DNA of 35,996 nt from Bacteroidales bacterium. GTDB taxonomy: Bacteria; Bacteroidota; Bacteroidia; Bacteroidales; Muribaculaceae. The notes below the pieces were generated by a model, which had not been told where the DNA came from, searched no databases, and saw nothing but the letters and a program-made list of their open reading frames with translations. The translations under genes were made by a program, and so were the position numbers. This document shows positions 1 to 6,301 of this stretch, in pieces. The stretch is from assembly GCA_014800815.1 (NCBI GenBank), contig JAAVFI010000039.1, forward strand, positions 1-35,996, given 5' to 3'. The stretch's first letter is position 1; each line of letters begins with the position of its first letter.

Positions 1-268
1 ATACGAAAGTGATGGCTTTCTTATGACACCATTCTGACAACGCAATGGAGTATACACCTGTGTGCTCCATTGCTATCACAGCTTCCTTGATGTTGATCTT
101 GAAGGTTCGCAGCCACTTACGCATTGCCTGAAAACCTTCGGTACTATTGGGTACCTGGATGTGTTGGAACGTTCGGTAATCCTTGCCTTTCTCATAAATG
201 GCAAAGTCCAGGGTGGCTCTTGAAACATCACACCCTATGAAATGTTTGATATCTGATAAATCTTTCAT
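1..268 (-). CDS. IS110-family transposase, N-terminal part (cut by window edge)
   Basis: DNA recombinase of the IS110 family, which cuts and joins DNA with a RuvC-like DEDD catalytic domain. I translated 89 residues from an ATG at 268; the rest lies beyond the left edge. The fragment starts MKDLSDIKHFIGCDVS and carries the first family aspartate (D14, in IGCDVS) and the glutamate (E68, in IAMEHTGVY), with the spacing usual in the RuvC-like domain. The C-terminal Tnp_20 domain with the catalytic serine is not in view, so whether the gene is intact is unknown. About 200 bp upstream, on the same strand, lies a strongly structured leader. Family assignment is confident; the IS name is not known. 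Confidence 0.85.
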   Translation of the reverse strand, partial: MKDLSDIKHFIGCDVSRATLDFAIYEKGKDYRTFQHIQVPNSTEGFQAMRKWLRTFKINIKEAVIAMEHTGVYSIALSEWCHKKAITFV

Positions 269-294
269 ACCTTTGCGGTTGAAGTTTAACAATG

Positions 295-474
295 TGTTGA
301 ATGCATCCAAAACTTTTAGTAGACATGAAGGTCTAGAAATCTAGCTTGATGTGTTCAACAAATAAGACAGAGACGGACTTTAACCGGGTGTGGCCCTCAT
401 GGCTAGTTACTAGGATAGGTCACCGTCTCTGTCTTTCTATTTAACAATTCAGGGAGGGAATGTTAACTCTGAAT
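295..474 (-). ncRNA. Candidate bridge RNA of the IS110 element
   Basis: Immediately upstream of the transposase, and on its strand, three hairpins follow each other. In transcription order they are a 6-bp stem (447-452 with 469-474), a 13-bp perfect stem (364-376 with 423-435) enclosing a 46-nt loop, and a 7-bp stem (295-301 with 354-360) enclosing a 52-nt loop. IS110-group elements are known to encode a bridge RNA of about 180 nt in this position, with a 5' stem-loop followed by target-binding and donor-binding loops. Order, size and position fit. The loop of the third hairpin contains UAAAAGUU, complementary to the DNA strand at 488-495, near where the element end should be. The RNA assignment is inference. 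Confidence 0.55.
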
Positions 475-481
475 CACAGTG

Positions 482-489
482 CAAAGGTA
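482..489 (-). promoter_or_regulatory. -7 box for IS110 leader and transposase
   Basis: The minus strand reads TACCTTTG here, a perfect TAnnTTTG box, placing a start near 473-476, just before the first hairpin of the candidate bridge RNA. No TTTG/TTG element is visible at the usual upstream distance. That fits IS110 elements, which can assemble a full promoter only when their two ends join in the circular form, but it is also compatible with a weak or inactive promoter. Confidence 0.4.
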
Positions 490-500
490 AAAGTTATGCG

Positions 501-591
501 GTAATCGGTGTCCTGCCTGACACCACATAGACGCCCTGATAATGAGCCGATTACACGCAGCGGACACAGGGGTGTAGGACACCACATAGAC
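501..591. repeat. Palindromic repeat cluster beside the IS110 element
   Basis: GTAATCGG (501-508) pairs with CCGATTAC (547-554). Inside and after it lie GGTGTC/GACACC (507-512 with 519-524) and GGTGT/ACACC (571-575 with 579-583). The 14-mer GACACCACATAGAC occurs twice, at 519-532 and 578-591. From 592 to about 758 I see nothing recognisable. The short open frame at 508-714 has no protein-like composition. Confidence 0.45.
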
Positions 592-758
592 AGCTTAGCT
601 TGGCATATAGCTACTTACACAAATATAGCGCAGAGAATAGGAGGAAATCGATTTCCACGTACATACCGTAGCGGATGTGCGGGGATAGTCAACCCTCACA
701 CGCGCATAGCATAATGAATACGACCTCTCAGATTATTATCAAATTTTGCTCTATAAAA

Positions 759-790
759 TTTGGATATTCCAAAAACAATCATTTACTTTG
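759..790 (+). promoter_or_regulatory. Promoter of the C10 protease/serpin operon
   Basis: TTTG at 759-762, 20 bp, then TTACTTTG at 783-790, one base off the TAnnTTTG consensus. Transcription would start near 797, about 23 nt before the ATG at 820. Confidence 0.5.
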
Positions 791-819
791 CAGCGCTAAA
801 CCATAAAAGATTTATTAAT

Positions 820-2154
820 ATGAAAAAATGCGTATCTCTGCTGCTTGCGCTTTCTTTATTCAGCTGTGCGAATGAAGAACCCATTAAGCTTGACTCCCAA
901 AGCTCGCCAGATGATGCTATTGCCTCAGGAATTGACATCAATCGTCGTTCAGGAGAGGAAGCAATCGCATTAGCAAAAGCAATGACCAATCAACTCTATC
1001 CGCAGTCTGCAGTCTCTCGTTCTTCAGATGTAACGGTTTCATTGGAAGCCATTACCACTCCCAATAGTAGAGGAACTGATGCTGACACTCTCATCTATGT
1101 GGTTAACTATGAAGATAACCAAGGTTATGTATTAGTATCCGCACCCCGCCATGCAACTCCTATCCTGGCTGTCGTTGATAAAGGCAACTACAATCCTGAA
1201 ACTGGTAGTGATAATCCAGGATTGAACTTCTTCCTTGATGCCGCTCGTGAGTATGTGGCATCCACAAACTCAGGTAATATTTCTATAGGAGGGGATACAA
1301 TTCCACGTAAGCCGGATCCCGACGATATGCACCCGGCATTCGACGGTTACACTGAAATTGTGACTCATTGGGGTAGTCCTGACAACTGGCACCTTCGCTC
1401 TCAATGGGGACAAAAAAATATATATGGCCAATTTTGCCCCAATAAAATAGCCGGGTGTGCACCAGTGGCAATTGGTTCAATCTTAGCTTATTTCAATTTC
1501 AGGGAAGAAAACGCAAACGGGAGTATGAATTATAAAATGAACTATACTTTCCCTGAAAGAGATATAGACAGCGAAATTATTGACTGGATTGAGGTTTACA
1601 GACATTGGAGTATCTATTATCCTTATTTATATAAGCTCCCCGACGGAACTACTGAACTTCGAGAAATTGAAGAGGTGTGCTGGGCTCATGACAAAGAGTC
1701 GACTCACAATACGATAGGTCGCCTATTACGCCAGATTGGAGTAATGTGCAAAACAGATCATAGTAAACCTAACGAATCTTCAACAAAGAAGAGCAACGCA
1801 AAAAAAGCTATAGAGAAACTGTTTCCCGGTCTAATGATCAGCGGATACAATAAGTTTGATTCAAAGACTGTAATGAGAAGCATAGACTATGGTCTCCTAT
1901 TCATGGCAGGAAGCGACCATGCCTGGGTGGCTGACGGATATGAATATATTAAATGGCACTCATATAATGCAGAATGGGACTATACAAATAAAAAATGGAT
2001 AAACCAAACTAATAAATATTGGGAATCTTCTCTTACACACTTCCGCTGGGGCTGGTATGGTGTTGATGATGGTTTCTTTGAAGGGAACGTATTTAATGCT
2101 CAGGGCCATACATTCAAGGATCTTGAATATATAGCAATAATGTATAACCACTAA
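820..2154 (+). CDS. C10 family cysteine protease (streptopain-like), lipoprotein
   Basis: Predicted secreted papain-like protease of family C10 (relatives: SpeB, BfpA, interpain). I start at the ATG at 820 because it begins a lipoprotein signal with Cys at residue 16 (LSLFSC); an upstream in-frame ATG at 760 would bury it. The domains are a Spi-type propeptide (about residues 40-140, with YVLVSAPRHATPILAVVD) and then the peptidase. The nucleophile is Cys213 in AGCAPVAIGSILAYF, the general base His367 in SDHAWVADGYEY, and the WGW motif lies at 410-412 (FRWGWYG). The product is 444 residues, normal for lipoprotein C10 enzymes. The codons are more AT-rich than in the housekeeping genes downstream. 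The serpin gene follows after 13 nt, so the pair is probably co-transcribed. Substrates are unknown. Confidence 0.85.
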   Translation: MKKCVSLLLALSLFSCANEEPIKLDSQSSPDDAIASGIDINRRSGEEAIALAKAMTNQLYPQSAVSRSSDVTVSLEAITTPNSRGTDADTLIYVVNYEDNQGYVLVSAPRHATPILAVVDKGNYNPETGSDNPGLNFFLDAAREYVASTNSGNISIGGDTIPRKPDPDDMHPAFDGYTEIVTHWGSPDNWHLRSQWGQKNIYGQFCPNKIAGCAPVAIGSILAYFNFREENANGSMNYKMNYTFPERDIDSEIIDWIEVYRHWSIYYPYLYKLPDGTTELREIEEVCWAHDKESTHNTIGRLLRQIGVMCKTDHSKPNESSTKKSNAKKAIEKLFPGLMISGYNKFDSKTVMRSIDYGLLFMAGSDHAWVADGYEYIKWHSYNAEWDYTNKKWINQTNKYWESSLTHFRWGWYGVDDGFFEGNVFNAQGHTFKDLEYIAIMYNH

Positions 2155-2167
2155 AACGATAGTACTC

Positions 2168-3379
2168 ATGAAGAAATTACCAATTCTTTCTGCTATTGCG
2201 GTATGCACCCTCTTAGGTTCATGCAATAGTGATGACAGCAAATCAAAACTTGAAATCTGTCCGATAATGCTTTCTACCCCTGAAAGCCGCGCATCGGAGA
2301 CTCATTTCGACTTCAGCAACGAACTGCTCGGAGCCGTACTCTCGGAATATGACGACGATACAAACGTACTCATTTCACCCGTGGGTGTATCTATGGCACT
2401 CTCTATGCTCGCAAACGGCGAGAGCCAAAGCCTTGCTGCAGATATCTGCAACCTTTTAGGTGCTGACAATGTGGGTACTCTCAACAGTCTTGCCAAGAAA
2501 ATCGGTGAGGGTATGGTTCAGCAAGACCCTCAGATAGAACTCGCAATGGCAAACTCGATCTGGTACAAAGACGAGGAGAGTCTCACTTCAGGATTCACTC
2601 AGGCGATGACAGACTTCTATGGTGCGGACTTCCACGCTGTAGATTTCAGCGACAAGGCTACTACACAAGCTCTTATCGACAACTGGGCAAGCGACCACAC
2701 GGCAGGAAAAATCAAACATTACCCCTACACAAATCCCGACTTATTCGACATGCTTGTCAACGCTCTCTATTTCCACGGGTCATGGTATGCACCATATAGC
2801 GTAAAGAATACCACTACCGAAGAATTCTATGGAGCGGCAGCTACAACAGACGTTGCAATGATGCACGATAGCGATTTCTCGGCTTCGGGAACGGTGACAC
2901 GTGACGAATCTTGTGCTATTATCGAAAAATCTTTCGGCAGCGGTTCGATATACAGCGTCCGCTTCGTACTTCCCGACCCCGACTATACTCCCGCTCAACT
3001 CATCAACGATGTAAAATTTTATGAGCAGGATGCCCTAATGTTCGGAAACATCAAACTCAACATGCCCAAGTTCAATCTCGACGAACAGCCTAAGATCGAT
3101 CTTAGCGAGACTATGAAGAAACTCGGGGTAGATATGGCGAAGGAGACTACAATCTTCGAGAGCGGAGCAGCTCTCACTCACCAACTATATCAGAAATGCT
3201 CGGCTTCGTTTGATGAGGAGGGTGCGGTGATAGCATCAGTCAGCTCTGCCGAGGGGTGGGTGACATCTCCGGGTTGGGTCAACAAAAGCGAAATCACACT
3301 CAACCGCCCGTTCCTTTTCTATATCATGGATCATCGTCTCGGAATCGTACTTCTTGCAGGACGTATAGCTCAGCTTTAA
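2168..3379 (+). CDS. Serpin (protease inhibitor), lipoprotein
   Basis: Suicide inhibitor of the serpin superfamily, 403 residues, with a lipoprotein signal (lipobox LLGSC, Cys19), so probably surface- or periplasm-anchored. Serpin landmarks are the N-terminal NVLISPVGVSMALSMLANG helix region, the hinge FDEEGAVIASVSSAEG (about residues 345-360), and the C-terminal LNRPFLFYIMDHRLGIVLLAGRI signature. The small residues of the hinge suggest a working inhibitor. By hinge spacing the scissile bond may lie near W-V-T-S, giving a hydrophobic P2, which papain-like enzymes prefer. That register is an estimate. It follows the C10 protease by 13 nt in the same operon, so it may protect the host cell from that protease or target foreign proteases. 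Confidence 0.88.
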   Translation: MKKLPILSAIAVCTLLGSCNSDDSKSKLEICPIMLSTPESRASETHFDFSNELLGAVLSEYDDDTNVLISPVGVSMALSMLANGESQSLAADICNLLGADNVGTLNSLAKKIGEGMVQQDPQIELAMANSIWYKDEESLTSGFTQAMTDFYGADFHAVDFSDKATTQALIDNWASDHTAGKIKHYPYTNPDLFDMLVNALYFHGSWYAPYSVKNTTTEEFYGAAATTDVAMMHDSDFSASGTVTRDESCAIIEKSFGSGSIYSVRFVLPDPDYTPAQLINDVKFYEQDALMFGNIKLNMPKFNLDEQPKIDLSETMKKLGVDMAKETTIFESGAALTHQLYQKCSASFDEEGAVIASVSSAEGWVTSPGWVNKSEITLNRPFLFYIMDHRLGIVLLAGRIAQL

Positions 3380-3386
3380 TAATGGA

Positions 3387-3406
3387 GGACGCACCGAGGT
3401 GCGTCC
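3387..3406. repeat. REP-like perfect palindrome
   Basis: GGACGCACC, two bases, then GGTGCGTCC: a 9-bp perfect inverted repeat 8 bp after the serpin stop, without a T-tract. Short hairpins of this GGACGCACC type look like dispersed intergenic repeats; no second copy occurs in this window. Confidence 0.45.
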
Positions 3407-3515
3407 CTACATTGATAATCAAACACTTAAAGGTTTACTATCCGCTGAATAGTTACCCAAAATCTCTCTTTGTGCTAAAATCATTTAAAAGTAAGCACAC
3501 TCTAAAATATTCACA

Positions 3516-3546
3516 GCCTCGGTCCTTCATGCACCGAGGCTTTTTT
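3516..3546 (+). terminator. Rho-independent terminator of the protease/serpin operon
   Basis: GCCTCGGT (3516-3523) and ACCGAGGC (3533-3540) form an 8-bp stem with a 9-nt loop, followed directly by six T. It lies 137 nt past the serpin stop and just before the next promoter. Confidence 0.85.
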
Positions 3547-3568
3547 ATGCCGTTTTCAGTCATAGAGT

Positions 3569-3599
3569 TTTGTAGATTGGCGGATTATCCATAAATTTG
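3569..3599 (+). promoter_or_regulatory. Promoter of the 3.6-kb structured RNA
   Basis: TTTG (3569-3572), 19 bp, then TAAATTTG (3592-3599): a full-consensus Bacteroidetes promoter with no protein start downstream for almost 600 bp. The expected start is near 3602-3607. Confidence 0.7.
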
Positions 3600-3601
3600 C
3601 A

Positions 3602-3907
3602 AGCGATATTCTCTCGGGGATATCGCTACATACGGAATTATCATAGAGCGTTTCGCTTATCTTGCCGAAAGAAAACCTGAGAAATTTTCAAAGAATGCAA
3701 GAGATAAGAGAGCGGTTCTCATGCTATATAGCGTGGGCTCCACTTCACGTATCTCGCATTCAAGGTTTTCTCAGGACCGTCTTTCGGAGGTACAGTGAAT
3801 CAGTCCGCGCTTTTGCATTGTATCAACACGGTCTTCGGTGGACTGAAGAAGACTACGATATATCCACACTACGTGAAAAAATTTCTGGATTTTCTTCTCG
3901 CTTTTTT
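3602..3907 (+). ncRNA. Candidate structured non-coding RNA, about 300 nt
   Basis: No convincing protein is encoded here; a 148-residue open frame from a TTG at 3662 has no recognisable features. The sequence folds well. There is a 5' hairpin AGCGATAT/ATATCGCT (3602-3609 with 3620-3627). A long interrupted helix joins CCGAAAGA, CCTGAGAAA, GAATGC and GAGATA (3665-3706) to TATCTC, GCATTC, TTTCTCAGG and TCTTTCGG (3750-3787). A third hairpin is CAGTCC/GGACTG (3801-3806 with 3840-3845). A weak stem and six T at 3875-3907 could end it. The long bulged rod recalls 6S-type RNAs, and Rfam lists a Bacteroidales-1 RNA family, but I cannot match it to either by eye. A strong promoter lies upstream and a terminator isolates it from the serpin operon. 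Confidence 0.6.
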
Positions 3908-3926
3908 AATCATTATCCTGTTATTT

Positions 3927-4129
3927 TAAGTATGTGTTCAAAATTATTTAATGCATTGTCTCATAAACTCTGCGGCGAACTTCCGTATTCTTTCTCCGCA
4001 AAGCTACGAAAGCGCAGAGCGATTACGGCTTCAGTTGCTATGGAACCCCATAACGCCCTCTGCCGAATGCAAAATTTCATCCACATACTTCATAATCCTA
4101 TACAATAAATAATTTAGAACACATACTTA
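3927..4129. mobile_element. MITE-like element with 24-bp terminal inverted repeats
   Basis: The ends 3927-3950 and 4106-4129 are inverted copies matching at 23 of 24 bases, each carrying the TAAGTATGTGTTC end. The 203-bp element encodes no protein and holds an internal 7-bp inverted repeat (3968-3974 with 4013-4019). If the inverted ends start at AGTATG, both sides carry TA, as left by TA-targeting IS630/mariner-type transposases. No transposase is nearby, so it would be non-autonomous. It sits just upstream of the uvrB promoter. Confidence 0.5.
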
Positions 4130-4140
4130 GAATTGATTTG

Positions 4141-4172
4141 TTTGCCTGAGTACCGACTTTTCCGTATCTTTG
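4141..4172 (+). promoter_or_regulatory. Promoter of uvrB-ygiQ
   Basis: TTTG (4141-4144), 20 bp, then TATCTTTG (4165-4172), a perfect TAnnTTTG box 20 bp before the uvrB ATG. No LexA-like operator is evident. Confidence 0.75.
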
Positions 4173-4192
4173 TGGGTTATTAAGCGGAGATT

Positions 4193-6301
4193 ATGGAATT
4201 CAAGTTACACTCAGCATATCAGCCTACGGGCGACCAGCCGCAGGCTATCGCACAGATAGCCGAAGGTATCAGGGAGGGGCGCGAAGCCCAGACCCTGCTC
4301 GGCGTCACGGGCTCGGGTAAGACCTTCACTATGGCAAATGTCATACAGGAGGTGCAGCGCCCTACCCTCATCCTCAGTCACAACAAGACTCTGGCGGCTC
4401 AGCTATACAGCGAGTTCAAGCAGTTTTTCCCTGAAAACGCGGTACAATATTTTGTATCGTACTACGACTACTATCAGCCGGAGGCCTACATCCCCTCGGT
4501 AGACAAATATATCGAGAAAGACCTTATGGTCAACGACGAGATTGAGCGCCTGCGCCTTGCCACGGTATCGGCTCTCCTCTCGGGGCGCCGCGATGTGGTG
4601 GTGGTATCGTCGGTGTCGTGTCTCTACGGTATGGGCAACCCCAACGACTTCAACGAAACCGTGATTACGGTGAAGAAAGGTCAGCGCATAAGCCGCAACA
4701 ACTTTCTGCGCAAGCTCGTGACGGCTCTCTACTGCCGCAATGAGGTGGACTTCCGCCAGGGTACTTTCCGCGTGAAAGGCGATACGGTAGATATCCGCCT
4801 CGCTTACGAAGATATAGTGGTGCGCGTAGTATTCTGGGGCGATGAAATAGAGCAGATTATCACCGTACACCCCGACGACAACGCCCACCTCGGCACTCAC
4901 GATACTTTCAATATCTATCCTGCCAATCTCTTTGTGACGTCGCCGGCCCGTCAGGCCGCGGCGATAGCGCAGATTCAGCTCGACCTCGGCAAGCAGGTGG
5001 ATTTCTTCAATCAGGAGGCACGTCTGCTCGAAGCCCAGCGAATCGAAGAACGCGTCACCTACGACGTGGAGATGATTAAGGAGCTCGGATACTGCACGGG
5101 CATCGAAAACTACTCGCGATACTTCGACGGACGCCGCGAGGGCGAACGCCCCTTCTGCCTCCTCGACTATTTCCCCAAGGATTTCCTCACTATCATCGAC
5201 GAGAGCCACGTGACTGTGCCTCAGATACGAGCCATGTACGGCGGCGACCGCTCCCGCAAGGAAAATCTCGTGGAGTACGGCTTCCGTCTGCCTGCCGCTC
5301 TCGACAACCGCCCGCTGAAATTCGAGGAATTCGAAAGCATGACGCACCAGATGCTCTACGTAAGTGCCACCCCGGCAGACTACGAACTCGAGAAGTGCGA
5401 GGGCGTCATCGTCGAGCAGGTAATTCGTCCTACCGGCCTTCTCGACCCGCTCATCAAGGTAAAGCCCTCGCTCAATCAGATCGACGACCTCCTCGAAGAG
5501 ATTCAGCAGCGCATAGAGCGCGACGAGCGCACGCTGGTGACGACACTCACCAAGCGTATGGCCGAAGAACTCAACGACTACTTCCTCAAACTCAAGATAA
5601 AGACCGCCTACATACACAGCGATGTAGACACGCTCGACCGCATAAAGATTCTCGACGGACTGCGTGCGGGCGAATTCGACGTACTCATCGGTGTGAACCT
5701 TCTCCGCGAGGGTCTCGACTTGCCTGAGGTATCGCTCGTGGCTATTCTGGATGCCGATAAGGAAGGCTTCCTGCGCAGCCACCGCTCGCTCACTCAGACT
5801 GTAGGTCGTGCGGCTCGAAACCTCAACGGCGAGGTGATAATGTATGCCGACAAAATCACGGACTCGATGCGTCTTACTATCGACGAGACCGAGCGCCGAC
5901 GTGCCATTCAGCTTGAATACAATCAGGCCCACAGCATAACACCCAAGGCTATCGTCAAGGCCCGCAACACCATTGTCGGTCTCGACCGCGAGGAGGTGGA
6001 TATGGAGAGCACGGCACGCAGCACCCGCCGAGGCGAAAAGCAACTCAACGTGCGCGACAAACGCGACAAGGCCAAAGGAAAGGTGGCTATACCCTACTCG
6101 GAAGAGTTCAGTACGAGCGTGGATATAGCGGCCGACCCCGTGTACGCATACATGAACGCCGACGAGCTCCAGAGGAGTATAAGCCGACTGAGATCGGAGA
6201 TGCTCAAGGCGGCAAAGGAAATGGAATTTATGACCGCGGCAAAGCTGCGTGACGAAATAATCAAACTCGAGCTCAAGCTCGAAGCTATGAAACAGGCATG
6301 A
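4193..6301 (+). CDS. uvrB: Excinuclease ABC subunit UvrB
   Basis: DNA-damage recognition helicase of nucleotide excision repair; receives DNA from UvrA and recruits UvrC for incision. 702 residues, slightly long for the family. Visible motifs are the Walker A GVTGSGKT (37-44), the damage-probing beta-hairpin region YYDYYQPEAYIPSVDKYIEKD (about 92-112), the DESH Walker B box followed by the HVTVPQIRAMYGGD segment, helicase motifs through VGRAARN, and the C-terminal UVR domain that contacts UvrC (ISRLRSEMLKAAKEMEF). The ATG lies 20 bp after a consensus -7 box. Its TGA overlaps the ygiQ ATG as ATGA, suggesting coupled translation. Confidence 0.98.
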   Translation: MEFKLHSAYQPTGDQPQAIAQIAEGIREGREAQTLLGVTGSGKTFTMANVIQEVQRPTLILSHNKTLAAQLYSEFKQFFPENAVQYFVSYYDYYQPEAYIPSVDKYIEKDLMVNDEIERLRLATVSALLSGRRDVVVVSSVSCLYGMGNPNDFNETVITVKKGQRISRNNFLRKLVTALYCRNEVDFRQGTFRVKGDTVDIRLAYEDIVVRVVFWGDEIEQIITVHPDDNAHLGTHDTFNIYPANLFVTSPARQAAAIAQIQLDLGKQVDFFNQEARLLEAQRIEERVTYDVEMIKELGYCTGIENYSRYFDGRREGERPFCLLDYFPKDFLTIIDESHVTVPQIRAMYGGDRSRKENLVEYGFRLPAALDNRPLKFEEFESMTHQMLYVSATPADYELEKCEGVIVEQVIRPTGLLDPLIKVKPSLNQIDDLLEEIQQRIERDERTLVTTLTKRMAEELNDYFLKLKIKTAYIHSDVDTLDRIKILDGLRAGEFDVLIGVNLLREGLDLPEVSLVAILDADKEGFLRSHRSLTQTVGRAARNLNGEVIMYADKITDSMRLTIDETERRRAIQLEYNQAHSITPKAIVKARNTIVGLDREEVDMESTARSTRRGEKQLNVRDKRDKAKGKVAIPYSEEFSTSVDIAADPVYAYMNADELQRSISRLRSEMLKAAKEMEFMTAAKLRDEIIKLELKLEAMKQA

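Noticed and set aside
508-714. 68-residue open frame beside the IS110 element
   Set aside because: Starts inside a hairpin repeat, has no start context or recognisable composition, and begins in the palindromic cluster.
3662-4108. 148-residue open frame on the plus strand
   Set aside because: It runs through the long RNA helix and into the inverted-end element, begins with TTG, and has no domain, signal or membrane pattern. The RNA and MITE readings explain the sequence better.
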